Shown: positions 35,232-44,790, numbered from the stretch's first letter. The stretch is DNA of 64,000 bases from Bacteroidota bacterium (GCA_023429375.1 JAEYVY010000022.1:84138-148137), one strand, 5' to 3'. Notes: generated from the sequence alone by a model not told the origin. Numbers and translations are program-made.

Positions 35232-37271
35232 ATGGAGAAGCAATTCAAAAGAACACTGATTACAACAGCATTACCTTATGCAAACGGTCCTGTTCATATC
35301 GGACACTTGGCTGGTGTTTATGTACCTGCTGATATTTATGCACGTTACCTCAGACTTAAAGGTGAGGAGGTCTTGATGATAGGTGGCTCTGACGAGCATG
35401 GCGTGCCTATTACAATACGTGCGAAGAAAGAAGGAGTAACGCCCCAAGATGTGGTTGACCGTTATCATAATATAATCAAACAATCTTTTGAGGATTTCGG
35501 AATCACTTTCGATATCTATTCGCGTACAACTTCAGCTACGCATAGACAAGTAGCATCTGACTTTTTCCGTAAGCTTTATGATAAAGGTGAGTTTATTGAA
35601 AAAACGAGCGAACAATATTACGATGAAGAAGCCAAGCAGTTTTTGGCTGATCGCTATATAATGGGAACTTGCCCACACTGTAAAAATGAACATGCCTATG
35701 GCGACCAGTGTGAAGCTTGTGGAACGTCACTTAACCCGACCGACCTGATCAATCCTAAATCAACGATTAGTGGTAGCGTTCCTGTGATGAAAGAAACGAA
35801 ACACTGGTATCTTCCCCTTGATAAGCATGAACCATTCTTGCGTCAATGGATTTTGGAAGAACATAAAGAATGGAAGCCCAATGTATATGGTCAATGTAAG
35901 AGTTGGTTGGATATGGGACTTCAGCCACGTGCTGTAAGCCGTGACCTAGACTGGGGTATTCCTGTCCCCGTTGAAGGAGCAGAAGGTAAAGTGCTTTATG
36001 TATGGTTTGATGCGCCTATCGGTTATATCTCAAATACAAAAGAATTACTGCCCGATACGTGGGAAACTTGGTGGAAAGATCCGGAAACAAAAATTGTTCA
36101 TTTCATCGGAAAAGACAATATCGTATTCCATTGTATCGTATTCCCGGCTATGCTAAAGGCCGAAGGCTCGTTCTGCCTTCCGGAAAATGTACCGGCCAAC
36201 GAATTCCTGAATCTGGAAGGTGACAAAATATCTACTTCACGCAACTGGGCTGTATGGTTGCATGAATATTTGATAGACCTGCCGGGCAAACAGGATGTGT
36301 TGCGTTATGTATTGACTGCAAACGCTCCGGAAACAAAAGATAATGACTTTACTTGGAAAGATTTCCAAGCACGCAATAACAATGAGTTGGTAGCTATCCT
36401 CGGAAACTTTATCAACCGTGCATTGGTGCTGACCGAAAAATATTTTGACAGCAAGGTGCCTGTAGCCGGAGAGCTAACGGAGTATGACCTACAGACGCTC
36501 AAGGATTTTGCAAATGTGAAGGAAGATGTTGAACGGTTGTTGGATACCTATCATTTCCGTGATGCACAAAAAGAAGCGATGAACCTGGCACGTATCGGTA
36601 ACAAGTATTTAGCAGATACAGAACCTTGGAAATTGGCGAAAACTGATATGGAGCGAGTGGGTACAATCTTGAATATCTCTCTGCAAATTGCAGCGAATTT
36701 GGCTATTGCTTTCGAACCATTCCTTCCTTTCAGCATGGATAAGCTAAATAAGATGCTAAACGTAGAGCCTTTAGGATGGGATCGCTTAGGTGCAACTGAT
36801 TTGTTGCCGGCCGGACATCAATTGGGGAAATCAGAGTTGCTGTTTGAAAAGATTGAAGACAGTGTAATTGAAGCACAAATTCAGAAACTGCTGGATACGA
36901 AAAAAGCGAACGAAGAAGCAAATTATAAAGCAAATCCTATTCGAGCTAATATTGAATTTGATGATTTTACAAAATTAGATATTCGTGTAGGAACCGTATT
37001 GGAATGTACAAAAGTGCCGAAAGCGGATAAATTATTGCAATTTAAAATAGATGACGGACTCGAAACCAGAACGATCGTTTCGGGAATCGCTAAATTTTAT
37101 AACCCGGAAGAATTAGTAGGAAAACAAGTTTGCTTTATTGCAAACCTTGCTCCGCGAACACTGAAGGGTATCGTTTCACAAGGCATGATCCTTTCGGCAG
37201 AAGATGCTGACGGCAAATTGGCCGTGATAACTCCTGAAAAGGTGGTGAAGCCGGGAAGTGAAGTGAAATAA
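35232..37271 (+). CDS. metG: Methionyl-tRNA synthetase with C-terminal tRNA-binding domain
   Basis: Charges tRNA-Met. The 679-aa class I synthetase has HIGH in ANGPVHIGHLAGVYVPADIY, a zinc knuckle CPHC-CEAC near residues 146-160, and the KMSKS-like loop LEGDKISTSRNWAVW near residue 330. A C-terminal OB-fold tRNA-binding domain starts near residue 570 (FTKLDIRVGTVLECTKVPKA), as in dimeric MetRS. It heads a run with the aminotransferase (16-nt gap). Confidence 0.97.
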   Translation: MEKQFKRTLITTALPYANGPVHIGHLAGVYVPADIYARYLRLKGEEVLMIGGSDEHGVPITIRAKKEGVTPQDVVDRYHNIIKQSFEDFGITFDIYSRTTSATHRQVASDFFRKLYDKGEFIEKTSEQYYDEEAKQFLADRYIMGTCPHCKNEHAYGDQCEACGTSLNPTDLINPKSTISGSVPVMKETKHWYLPLDKHEPFLRQWILEEHKEWKPNVYGQCKSWLDMGLQPRAVSRDLDWGIPVPVEGAEGKVLYVWFDAPIGYISNTKELLPDTWETWWKDPETKIVHFIGKDNIVFHCIVFPAMLKAEGSFCLPENVPANEFLNLEGDKISTSRNWAVWLHEYLIDLPGKQDVLRYVLTANAPETKDNDFTWKDFQARNNNELVAILGNFINRALVLTEKYFDSKVPVAGELTEYDLQTLKDFANVKEDVERLLDTYHFRDAQKEAMNLARIGNKYLADTEPWKLAKTDMERVGTILNISLQIAANLAIAFEPFLPFSMDKLNKMLNVEPLGWDRLGATDLLPAGHQLGKSELLFEKIEDSVIEAQIQKLLDTKKANEEANYKANPIRANIEFDDFTKLDIRVGTVLECTKVPKADKLLQFKIDDGLETRTIVSGIAKFYNPEELVGKQVCFIANLAPRTLKGIVSQGMILSAEDADGKLAVITPEKVVKPGSEVK

Positions 37272-37287
37272 CAATCTGCGTATACAA

Positions 37288-38430
37288 ATGTCAGAACAAA
37301 AAATACAAATGGTAGACTTGCAAAAGCAGTATCAACGCATTAAGACTGAAGTTGATACTGCTGTGCAGTCTGTTATTGCCGGAGGGGCTTATATTAATGG
37401 CCCTCAGGTGAAAGAATTTACCGCTCAGTTCGGTGAATATTTGGATGTTCCGTATGTCATCCCCTGTGCTAACGGAACAGACGCCTTGCAAATTGCCTTG
37501 ATGGCACTGAGTCTGAAGCCTGGTGATGAGGTTATCGTGCCGGCATTTACTTATGCTGCAGCTGCAGAGGCGATTGCATTGCTTGGATTGGTCCCAATCC
37601 CTGTTGATGTAGATGCAAAAACATTCAATATAGATCCTTCGAAAATTGAATTGGCCATTTCGCGTCAGACAAAAGCCATGATTGTAGTCCATTTGTTCGG
37701 GCAGGTATGCGATATGGAAAGCATTCAGGCTATTGCCAAGAAATATAAATTATTCCTGATTGAAGACAATGCTCAGTCGACCGGTGCGGAATACATCTTC
37801 AAGGATGGTAGCAGGAAAAAGGCCGGTACAATCGGAGATATCGGTACAACTTCCTTCTTCCCGACAAAGCCACTCGCTTGTTTTGGTGATGGAGGAGCTA
37901 TAATGACCTCGAATCCGGAATTGGCCGAACGCTGCCGGATGATCACTTTACATGGACAAAATCAAAAGTACCATCATAAAATAATCGGATGTAATTCTCG
38001 TTTAGACACTATACAAGCAGCTGTGCTCAGTGTAAAGCTTCGGTATATGGACGTGTTTACAGCCTCTCGTGTGGAGAAGGCTAAATTGTATGATGAACAC
38101 CTTGGCTTTGTAAGTGACGTAGCTACACCGTTTCGCGTAGGATATTCTACGCATGTGTATCACCAATATACCTTGCTGATACAGAATGGCAAACGGGATG
38201 AGCTGCAAGCTTGGCTTAAGGATAAAGGGGTGCCCTCTTTTGTTTATTATCCACTTCCATTACATCAACAAGAAGCTTTCAGATGGTGTATACGAATGTC
38301 AATGGAGTTGACGGAATCAGAGAAACTTTGTAAATCAGTTCTGTCATTGCCAATTCATTCGGAATTGACGGAAGAAGAGCAATTATACATTATCGATACG
38401 GTAAAGAACGGCATGGCTGCTATACGTTGA
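37288..38430 (+). CDS. DegT/DnrJ/EryC1/StrS-family sugar aminotransferase
   Basis: A 380-aa PLP enzyme that aminates nucleotide-linked ketosugars. The family signature PVDVDAKTFNIDPSKIE, the PLP aspartate region FLIEDNAQSTGAEY, and the Schiff-base lysine in TSFFPTKPLACFGDGG (about residue 194) are intact. It is followed 16 nt later by a Gfo/Idh dehydrogenase. The pair would fit a WlbA/WlbC- or WbpB/WbpE-like route to a 3-amino-sugar, though the specificity is inferred from the pairing only. No glycosyltransferase is adjacent. Confidence 0.9.
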   Translation: MSEQKIQMVDLQKQYQRIKTEVDTAVQSVIAGGAYINGPQVKEFTAQFGEYLDVPYVIPCANGTDALQIALMALSLKPGDEVIVPAFTYAAAAEAIALLGLVPIPVDVDAKTFNIDPSKIELAISRQTKAMIVVHLFGQVCDMESIQAIAKKYKLFLIEDNAQSTGAEYIFKDGSRKKAGTIGDIGTTSFFPTKPLACFGDGGAIMTSNPELAERCRMITLHGQNQKYHHKIIGCNSRLDTIQAAVLSVKLRYMDVFTASRVEKAKLYDEHLGFVSDVATPFRVGYSTHVYHQYTLLIQNGKRDELQAWLKDKGVPSFVYYPLPLHQQEAFRWCIRMSMELTESEKLCKSVLSLPIHSELTEEEQLYIIDTVKNGMAAIR

Positions 38431-38446
38431 AAGAGTATAAAAAGTC

Positions 38447-39469
38447 ATGGAAGAAAAAAGGAAAATTAGATTTGCCGTTGTAGGTTGTGGTCATATAGGT
38501 AAACGCCACGCAGAAATGATCACCCGTGAAGCGGGTGCAGAGTTAGTTGCTCTTTGCGACATTCGTTCAATTAATGAATTAGGTATCGATGCTTATCAGG
38601 TTCCTTTTTTCCAAAGTATAGATTCGCTTCTGTCTTCTGGATTAGCTATTGATGTAATTAATATATGTACACCCAATGGGCTGCATGCTTCCATGGCTAT
38701 TGATGCGATAAAAAGCGGGCATCATGTCGTTTTGGAAAAACCCATGGCGCTCACACTTTCTGATGCCGAACAAGTCGTTTATACTTCCCTGAAATATAGT
38801 AAACAGGTATTCTGTGTGATGCAGAATCGATATTCTCCGCCTTCTGTCTGGATTAAAGAAATGGTAGAACAAGGTAGGTTAGGCAAGATCTATATGGTTC
38901 AGCTTAACTGCTATTGGAATAGAGACGGCCGTTATTATAAAGCGGGAGGCTGGCATGGTGATGCTAGGTTAGATGGAGGAACCCTATTTACCCAATTCTC
39001 ACATTTTATAGACATCTTGTATTGGCTGTTTGGCGATATCTGCAATATAAAGGCTCGTTTCGCTGATTTTAACCATCAAACGCTTACGGATTTTGAAGAC
39101 TCCGGTCTGGTGACCTTTGATTTTGTAAATGGAGGAATAGGTTGTCTCAATTATTCTACTGCTGTATGGGATAAAAATATGGAAAGTAGTATGTTGATAG
39201 TCGCTGAGAATGGAAGCGTGAAGATTGGCGGACAGTATATGAATGAGGTAGAATATTGTCATGTAAAAGATTATTCCATGCCGGAGTTGGCTCCTACCAA
39301 TCCGGGTAATGACTATGGGCCTTACAAAGGCTCAGCGCAGAATCATAATTTTGTGATTCGTAATGTACTGAATGTTTTATCCGGTCAGTCAAGCGAAACT
39401 ATCACAACGAATGTACTCGAAGGGATGAAGGTTGTAGACATCATACAACGAATTTACGCCCAGAAATAA
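38447..39469 (+). CDS. Gfo/Idh/MocA family oxidoreductase
   Basis: A 340-aa NAD(P)-dependent sugar dehydrogenase. The Rossmann motif is RFAVVGCGHIGKRHAEMI (about residues 8-25), the conserved EKP is in VVLEKPMALTLSDAEQ, and the C-terminal fold contains GGGTLFTQFSHFIDILYWLF with the substrate-site His. It resembles the WlbA/WbpB dehydrogenases acting on UDP-GlcNAcA, and the aminotransferase just upstream supports a 3-oxo then 3-amino sugar reaction. This is inferred. Confidence 0.88.
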   Translation: MEEKRKIRFAVVGCGHIGKRHAEMITREAGAELVALCDIRSINELGIDAYQVPFFQSIDSLLSSGLAIDVINICTPNGLHASMAIDAIKSGHHVVLEKPMALTLSDAEQVVYTSLKYSKQVFCVMQNRYSPPSVWIKEMVEQGRLGKIYMVQLNCYWNRDGRYYKAGGWHGDARLDGGTLFTQFSHFIDILYWLFGDICNIKARFADFNHQTLTDFEDSGLVTFDFVNGGIGCLNYSTAVWDKNMESSMLIVAENGSVKIGGQYMNEVEYCHVKDYSMPELAPTNPGNDYGPYKGSAQNHNFVIRNVLNVLSGQSSETITTNVLEGMKVVDIIQRIYAQK

Positions 39470-39502
39470 ACAGTTTTTATCTCATATAAACTTTTTTGAA
39501 AA

Positions 39503-39541
39503 CTAATTAGTGTTTATTATATGTTTGAAAACACAAATTAG
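39503..39541. other. 12-bp inverted repeat downstream of the sugar dehydrogenase
   Basis: CTAATTAGTGTTT (39503-39515) is complementary to AAACACAAATTAG (39529-39541) apart from one central A-A position. There is no U-tract, so it may be a weak terminator or operator. It ends 12 bp before the -33 box of the next gene. Confidence 0.45.
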
Positions 39542-39552
39542 CAATTTGGGTA

Positions 39553-39582
39553 TTGACAGAAATAAAAACTACCGTAACTTTG
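39553..39582 (+). promoter_or_regulatory. Bacteroidetes-type promoter for the TIM-barrel-like gene
   Basis: TTG at 39553-39555, a 19-bp spacer and TAACTTTG at 39575-39582 match both elements of the Bacteroidetes housekeeping promoter. It is about 246 bp before the start codon, giving an unusually long leader. Confidence 0.7.
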
Positions 39583-39589
39583 CATCGTG

Positions 39590-39828
39590 GTTTTTTCATA
39601 ATAGTATTAGATTTAAGGTTAACAAAGTTGGTTAGGGGTTGTCGTGAGACAGCCTTTAATTGTTTTATAAGGTTTGTAGTTAATTTAGCTTCGCTTTTGT
39701 CCTCCCTAATTGCTCTTTTTATTTTATGCCGGTTATGGATAATTCATATTAATTCTGCTTGAAGGTAGACGTATCTGACTATATTTGGTTTTTAATCACT
39801 AGTAAAAACTAAATTTAAGGTATTGCCT
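39590..39828 (+). ncRNA. Structured 5' leader or small RNA
   Basis: The transcript from the promoter above would carry a hairpin at 39625-39666. Its arms pair over about 18 positions, many of them G-U, and are capped by a GTGA (GNRA) tetraloop at 39644-39647. UCAUAA near 39595 could also pair with UUAUGG near 39736 and enclose it. I cannot assign a known riboswitch or small-RNA family. Confidence 0.4.
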
Positions 39829-40497
39829 ATGAATAAAATCCCTGTTCCTGTGATTGAATCGGCTTTACGTAAAAAGCCAGTCAAGATGCCTGAGGAAATA
39901 TACCAAGCAAGCGGTATTTCTATTTTTGGCAAACGGTTAAAGTCACTGGTCTTCACAACGGATTTGGCAATTATTAAAAATAATAATGCCGATGGAGTCA
40001 TTGCTGTTTATCCTTTTACCCCTCAGATAGCCATAAATCAGGCCATGATAGAGATTTCTCCAACGCCTGTGTTCTGTGGTGTAGGGGGAGGGATAACAAG
40101 CGGTCAACGTTCGATTGATATTGCAATTAATGCTGAGTTGACCGGTGCGTATGGTGTAGTGCTGAATGCTCCAACACCAAATGAACTAATCTCAGAAATG
40201 AAGTTGAGGCTGGATATACCGATAGTAATAACAGTGGTATCCGAAAAAGAAGATGTTGAAGCGAGAATTAAGGCCGGAGTATCAATTTTAAATGTATCAG
40301 GAGGTGCGAATACGACTCAGATAGTGCGTAATATTAGGATGAAATTTCCGGAGTTTCCAATTATTGCGACCGGAGGGCCTACTCCTGACAGTATTTTGCG
40401 AACGATTGAAGCCGGAGCGAATATGATTACGTATACACCGCCGACTACAGGTGAGTTGTTTTCAGTGATTATGGATGCTTATAGAGAGAAGCTATAA
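39829..40497 (+). CDS. TIM-barrel-like protein of unknown function
   Basis: A 222-aa cytosolic protein with no transmembrane or signal sequence. Its strand-helix pattern and phosphate-site-like motif IIATGGPTPDSILRTIEAG near the end suggest a (beta/alpha)8 barrel of the ThiG or KDPG-aldolase type. Other glycine-rich segments are FCGVGGGITSGQRS and SILNVSGGANTTQ. Relatives are often labelled only as hydrolase, which I cannot confirm. The ATG at 39829 is used rather than the TTG at 39823. It has a long leader and a shared terminator. Confidence 0.8.
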   Translation: MNKIPVPVIESALRKKPVKMPEEIYQASGISIFGKRLKSLVFTTDLAIIKNNNADGVIAVYPFTPQIAINQAMIEISPTPVFCGVGGGITSGQRSIDIAINAELTGAYGVVLNAPTPNELISEMKLRLDIPIVITVVSEKEDVEARIKAGVSILNVSGGANTTQIVRNIRMKFPEFPIIATGGPTPDSILRTIEAGANMITYTPPTTGELFSVIMDAYREKL

Positions 40498-40530
40498 AAA
40501 AATCGGGACATGCATTTTGCATGTCCCGGT
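40498..40530 (-). terminator. Intrinsic terminator of rubrerythrin (may act both ways)
   Basis: CGGGACATGCA pairs perfectly with TGCATGTCCCG across a 3-nt loop. On the minus strand ATTTTTTT follows directly, so it terminates the rubrerythrin gene. It could also end the plus-strand gene. Confidence 0.85.
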
Positions 40531-40538
40531 CTTGTTTC

Positions 40539-41120
40539 TTAGTAATTTTCCTTCATCGGTTCGAAGTAAGCTTGTGGATGCTCGCAAGCAGGACACATCT
40601 TCAATGCTTTCTTTCCTTTATAGAGGTAACCACAGTTGCGGCATTGCCATACGATTTCTTCGTCACGTTCGAAAGCTTTACCTTCTGTAAGATTAGCTAG
40701 CAACTTACGATAACGTCTTTCGTGCTCAGCTTCTACGGTAGCAATCATGCGGAATGCTACGGCAATTTTCTTGAATCCTTCTTCTTCTGCAATTCTTGCG
40801 AATTCCGGATATAGTTCAGCCCACTCTTCGTTTTCTCCAGCTGCTGCAGCTGCAAGATTATCCATTGTAGTGCCGATCACACCAGCAGGATAAGAAGCTG
40901 TGATTTCTACCATGCCACCTTCCAAGAACTTAAAGAATCTTTTTGCGTGTTCTTTTTCTTGTTCGGCAGTTTCCATGAATACGCCTGCTATTTGTTCGTA
41001 GCCTTCTTTTTTGGCTATACTAGCAAAAAACGTATAACGTGTTCTTGCTTGAGACTCTCCAGCAAATGCTTTAAGCAAGTTTTGCTCGGTGCGAGTTCCT
41101 TTGATACTTTTTTCTTCCAT
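40539..41120 (-). CDS. rbr: Rubrerythrin
   Basis: A cytosolic peroxide reductase of anaerobes. The 193-aa protein has a ferritin-like diiron domain (ExxH-type pairs in ETAEQEKEHAKRFFKF and TVEAEHERRYRKLL) and a C-terminal rubredoxin domain with CxxC-x13-CxxC in WQCRNCGYLYKG and CPACEHPQAY. All iron ligands are visible. It is monocistronic. Confidence 0.97.
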   Translation of the reverse strand: MEEKSIKGTRTEQNLLKAFAGESQARTRYTFFASIAKKEGYEQIAGVFMETAEQEKEHAKRFFKFLEGGMVEITASYPAGVIGTTMDNLAAAAAGENEEWAELYPEFARIAEEEGFKKIAVAFRMIATVEAEHERRYRKLLANLTEGKAFERDEEIVWQCRNCGYLYKGKKALKMCPACEHPQAYFEPMKENY

Positions 41121-41305
41121 AACACTATAGTATTTAAAATGATATTATTATCGCTAGAATCAAAACACGATTCTCATCGTATTTGAACAAAAATAATCAA
41201 TTCCTGCCGAACAAGTATATGAATCCAGATAAAATTAATAACAAAACGATATTAATTTTCTGTTTATTCACATAAATTTGGCTCTTTAGTGGCGTTCTGT
41301 TTTTT

Positions 41306-41950
41306 TTATTTCTTTGGGTAGCCAACAGGATTATTCAGCATAGGTACCTGAGAATCTGTTAGATTTAATACTTTCTTCAACCCATCGTTATCCATAGACA
41401 TACGTGGAACAGTCGATAAGCCTTTACCTGAACAGAAAAGGTTAATATTCTGAGAAACGATTCCAGCATCTAATGCACCCATCTGAAAAGCTCTGTCTCC
41501 GAGGTTTGCTCCAAACTTAGCTAAGTCGGATACTAAAACCAATCCTACAGGAGGTGTAGCAGACGCTTGTGTGACACGTGGGTTGGAAATAAGTGCACGG
41601 TGGTCGCCCGTAGCAATGCCTTTTAATTTATTTGCGCTGGCATCATAAAGATAAACTCCGTCTTTCATTAAAACATAAATGTCTACATCTTGCTTGTTCA
41701 TCGCAGATGGTGCTGTGCGTCTTCCGTCCGGTCGATTGATGCCGTTGGCTGCCCATAATAAATCCGAGAGGTCTTGAAGGCTTAGCTCCTTCGAATCAAA
41801 TTCACGATCCGAATGGCGGTCTGCAAATGCTTGCATGATGGCTTTGCCTCCGGTTTTGTTCGGTGCATTAAGTTGGATGTCATTTGGCTTCTGTGCGAAA
41901 GCGAATGATGTAATCGCTAATAATGTCAATAATGAAAAGAACTTACTCAT
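41306..41950 (-). CDS. Secreted nitroreductase-family protein (SagB-type)
   Basis: A 214-aa protein with a signal peptide (MSKFFSLLTLLAITSFAFA, cut before QKP), so it acts outside the cytoplasm. The nitroreductase fold is shown by FADRHSDREFDSKELSLQDL (FMN-binding Arg), LLWAANGINRPDGRRTAPSA and the C-terminal GLSTVPRMS. It resembles the SagB/ThcOx nitroreductase domain. Substrate unknown. Confidence 0.88.
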   Translation of the reverse strand: MSKFFSLLTLLAITSFAFAQKPNDIQLNAPNKTGGKAIMQAFADRHSDREFDSKELSLQDLSDLLWAANGINRPDGRRTAPSAMNKQDVDIYVLMKDGVYLYDASANKLKGIATGDHRALISNPRVTQASATPPVGLVLVSDLAKFGANLGDRAFQMGALDAGIVSQNINLFCSGKGLSTVPRMSMDNDGLKKVLNLTDSQVPMLNNPVGYPKK

Positions 41951-42047
41951 AATAATTAGATGTTAATGTTTACATGTACAAAAATAAAGAAGAGCAATTT
42001 TTGTGCAACATCAAAATACAACTTTTATAGAACTTTAATTTACGAAA

Positions 42048-42079
42048 TTGTCGTAGCTATGTTCTTTCCCTTATATTTG
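42048..42079 (+). promoter_or_regulatory. Promoter of the second outer-membrane barrel gene
   Basis: TTG at 42048-42050, a 21-bp spacer and TATATTTG at 42072-42079 match the -33/-7 consensus. The start codon is 46 bp downstream. Confidence 0.6.
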
Positions 42080-42124
42080 TTGAATTGTCTTAAAAATGGG
42101 TATTAACAAGTTATTCTTGGATTT

Positions 42125-44605
42125 ATGAAGAAATCTTTCTGTTTGATTATTCTGCTTCTGTGCGCTTTATTTACTTCTTATGCACAGTCAGATAAGGCCG
42201 GTTCTTTTCAGGTAAAAGGGCAGGTGGTTGATTCGCTCACAAACGAAACCGTTCCTTATGCGACGTTGAGTATAGCTTTAGCTTCTAACCCTTCAAAGCC
42301 GGTTAAACTTTTAGCTTGTGATATAGACGGTAAATTTGAAACTCCCTTAACTCAGGCGGGAAACTATATAGTTACCTTACAATCCATCGGTAAAAGTGCG
42401 TCAGTAAAGGCTTTTTCGCTGAAGGAAGGAAATAAAACGCTGGATCTTGGCACTCTGTATATGCAAGAACAGGCGCAGCAAATAGGAAATGTAACGGTTA
42501 CAGCGCAAAAACCGCTTGTCAAAGTGGAGATAGATAAATTGACTTATAGTTTGGAAGACGATCCGGAAGCTATCACAAGCAATACATTGGATATGCTGAA
42601 GAAGGTACCCATGGTTACCGTAGATGGAGAGGATAAGATTGAACTCAAAGGATCATCGAACTTCAAGATATACATGAATGGTAAACCATCGAACCTGTTG
42701 AGTAATAACCCTTCGGAAGTACTAAAAAGTATGCCTGCCAACTCAGTGAAAAATATCGAAGTTATTACTGATCCGGGAGCTAAGTACGATGCCGAAGGGG
42801 TGGGAGGTATTATTAATATCATCACAAACCGTAGTGCTTTGGAAGGATATACCGGTTCTGTAAGAGCAAATGCAGGTTCGTTGGGAAGCTATGGCGGAGG
42901 TGCTTATATTAGTGCTAAAATCGGTAAGTTAGGTGTGACCGGAGCATTCAATTATTTTGATCGCAATTCTCCTTGGAATGATTATTCTTCTTTTCGCGAA
43001 AATTTTAATAATGACGACATTCGTACGATTGATCAAGTCGGACGTAGTAAGTACAAAGGCCCGTTTTTATTTGGTAATCTTGAATTAAGCTATGAAATCG
43101 ATACGTTAAACCTTTTGAGCCTTTCATTAAACCGTTTTGGTGGTACAAGCAAAAATATTGTCGAGTCAGAGCAGATAACGAAAAATGGACTTAAAGAGAT
43201 TGTTGAGCAATATATTTTGAATAGCAATTCAAATGCTAATTTTGGATCGACCGACCTAAGTCTCGATTATCAACGTTCAACGAAGAAGAAAGACGAACTG
43301 TTTACCGTTTCCTATAAATTCAGTAATAGTCCGAATGATAATGCTAATGAGCGCTTGCTTGAATATCTGATTGGTAATGATAAAGGAAGCATAAGCAACA
43401 TTCTTCAGGATAACGATGCTTATACAACTGAACATACAGCTCAGGTTGACTATACAACCCCAATTAGGAAGGATCATACGGTTGAGGTTGGCGTTAAATA
43501 TATCATGAGGCAGAATAATAGTGATACGGAAAACTTTTTCAGAACTGACGGACAAGGCGAATGGACGCAATTACCTCAGAATTCTAACGACCATTTTAAT
43601 CATACGCAACATATTTATGCCGGTTATGCGGGATACAGTCTGAAAGCAGGAAACTTTGGCTTTAAGACCGGTCTTAGAGCGGAGGGTACGAAGCTAGATG
43701 TGGAATATAGAAATTTGCCGGAGCTTAATTTTGACAAAAGCTTGTTCGATATCGTTCCTAACTTGACAACCTCATATATGATTAGTATGGCTCAACAAAT
43801 CAGATTAGGATATAATTTGCGTATTCAACGTCCAGGTATATGGTACCTGAATCCGTATGTCAATAATATCAATCCGCTTAACATCAGCTATGGTAATCCG
43901 GATTTGGAAACAGAAAAAGTACATAACATAACTTTAAACTATAGTTTCTTCAGTAAGAAAGTGAATTTAAATGCCAGCCTGTCTCATTCAGCTAATAATA
44001 ATTCAATAGAACGGTATACGTTTGTGGATGAAAACGGAGCGGCTAATTCTACTTATGGTAATTTAGGTAAATCGAGAGAAGCAAGCGTATTCACTTACAT
44101 AAACTGGAGCCCGGTGCCAATGTTCAGATTATATGCCAACGGAAGTGTTGGTTATAGAAAAATAAAAAGTGTAGCATTAGATAGGGAGAATGATGGATTT
44201 GAAGGTCGTTTCTTTGCTGGTGCACAAGTGAACTTGCCAAAGGATTTCCGAATCAACTTGAACGGAGGATATGGTTCTTCACGTATCAGACTGCAGTCTG
44301 AAGATTCCCCATTCTATTTCCATGGGATAACTTTCAACAAGGATTTTCTGAAAAAGAAACTTACCGTATCACTCTCATGCAATAGTCCATTCCAAAAACA
44401 CATGAAAATGGAATCGACAACTTACGACACTGAGTTTCTACAAAGATCAATCAATTATTGGTCGACTCGTGAATTCAGAATATCTGTTTCTTACCGATTT
44501 GGTAGCTTAAATCAAGCCATTAAGAAAGTAAGAAGAGGTATTTCAAACGATGATGTCAAAGATGGCGAAAGTAATGCCGGTGGAGGAGAAGGTGTCCCCC
44601 AATAA
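42125..44605 (+). CDS. Outer-membrane beta-barrel protein, TonB-receptor-like
   Basis: An 826-aa protein with a signal peptide (KKSFCLIILLLCALFTSYAQ), a carboxypeptidase regulatory-like domain (about residues 28-110), and a plug-like region with EVITDPGAKYDAEGVGGIIN near residue 225, which is the characteristic OMP_b-brl_3 plug-barrel junction. The rest is aromatic-rich strands ending in FRISVSYRFGSLNQ, then a charged tail rich in Gly/Glu. No partner lipoprotein is adjacent. The ligand is unknown. Confidence 0.88.
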   Translation: MKKSFCLIILLLCALFTSYAQSDKAGSFQVKGQVVDSLTNETVPYATLSIALASNPSKPVKLLACDIDGKFETPLTQAGNYIVTLQSIGKSASVKAFSLKEGNKTLDLGTLYMQEQAQQIGNVTVTAQKPLVKVEIDKLTYSLEDDPEAITSNTLDMLKKVPMVTVDGEDKIELKGSSNFKIYMNGKPSNLLSNNPSEVLKSMPANSVKNIEVITDPGAKYDAEGVGGIINIITNRSALEGYTGSVRANAGSLGSYGGGAYISAKIGKLGVTGAFNYFDRNSPWNDYSSFRENFNNDDIRTIDQVGRSKYKGPFLFGNLELSYEIDTLNLLSLSLNRFGGTSKNIVESEQITKNGLKEIVEQYILNSNSNANFGSTDLSLDYQRSTKKKDELFTVSYKFSNSPNDNANERLLEYLIGNDKGSISNILQDNDAYTTEHTAQVDYTTPIRKDHTVEVGVKYIMRQNNSDTENFFRTDGQGEWTQLPQNSNDHFNHTQHIYAGYAGYSLKAGNFGFKTGLRAEGTKLDVEYRNLPELNFDKSLFDIVPNLTTSYMISMAQQIRLGYNLRIQRPGIWYLNPYVNNINPLNISYGNPDLETEKVHNITLNYSFFSKKVNLNASLSHSANNNSIERYTFVDENGAANSTYGNLGKSREASVFTYINWSPVPMFRLYANGSVGYRKIKSVALDRENDGFEGRFFAGAQVNLPKDFRINLNGGYGSSRIRLQSEDSPFYFHGITFNKDFLKKKLTVSLSCNSPFQKHMKMESTTYDTEFLQRSINYWSTREFRISVSYRFGSLNQAIKKVRRGISNDDVKDGESNAGGGEGVPQ

Positions 44606-44640
44606 GTATAAGTTCTGAAGCGAATAATTAAAGCGCATGA

Positions 44641-44686
44641 AAAGATGAGGTCTCTATATCGAATGATTAGAGACCTCATCTTTTAT
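44641..44686 (+). terminator. Intrinsic terminator of the barrel gene
   Basis: AAGATGAGGTCTCTA pairs perfectly with TAGAGACCTCATCTT across an 11-nt loop, followed by a short T-run. It is 36 nt after the stop. Confidence 0.9.
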
Positions 44687-44759
44687 TTAAGAGGGAGACT
44701 AAATAATACAGTTGAAACCAATTTTTATGCGTTATTGATACAAGTGGTGGGTGTTGTGG

Positions 44760-44790
44760 TTGTTAATCCTTACTTTTTGTCTTATTTTTG
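44760..44790 (+). promoter_or_regulatory. Promoter of the POT-type carrier gene
   Basis: TTG at 44760-44762, a 20-bp spacer and TATTTTTG at 44783-44790 match the -33/-7 consensus, 30 bp before the ATG. Confidence 0.65.

Noticed and set aside
39553..39762. A 69-codon plus-strand frame in front of the TIM-barrel-like gene.
   Set aside because: Its first codon is the -33 promoter box and the -7 box lies inside it, so it cannot be transcribed from its own start. It overlaps the structured leader.
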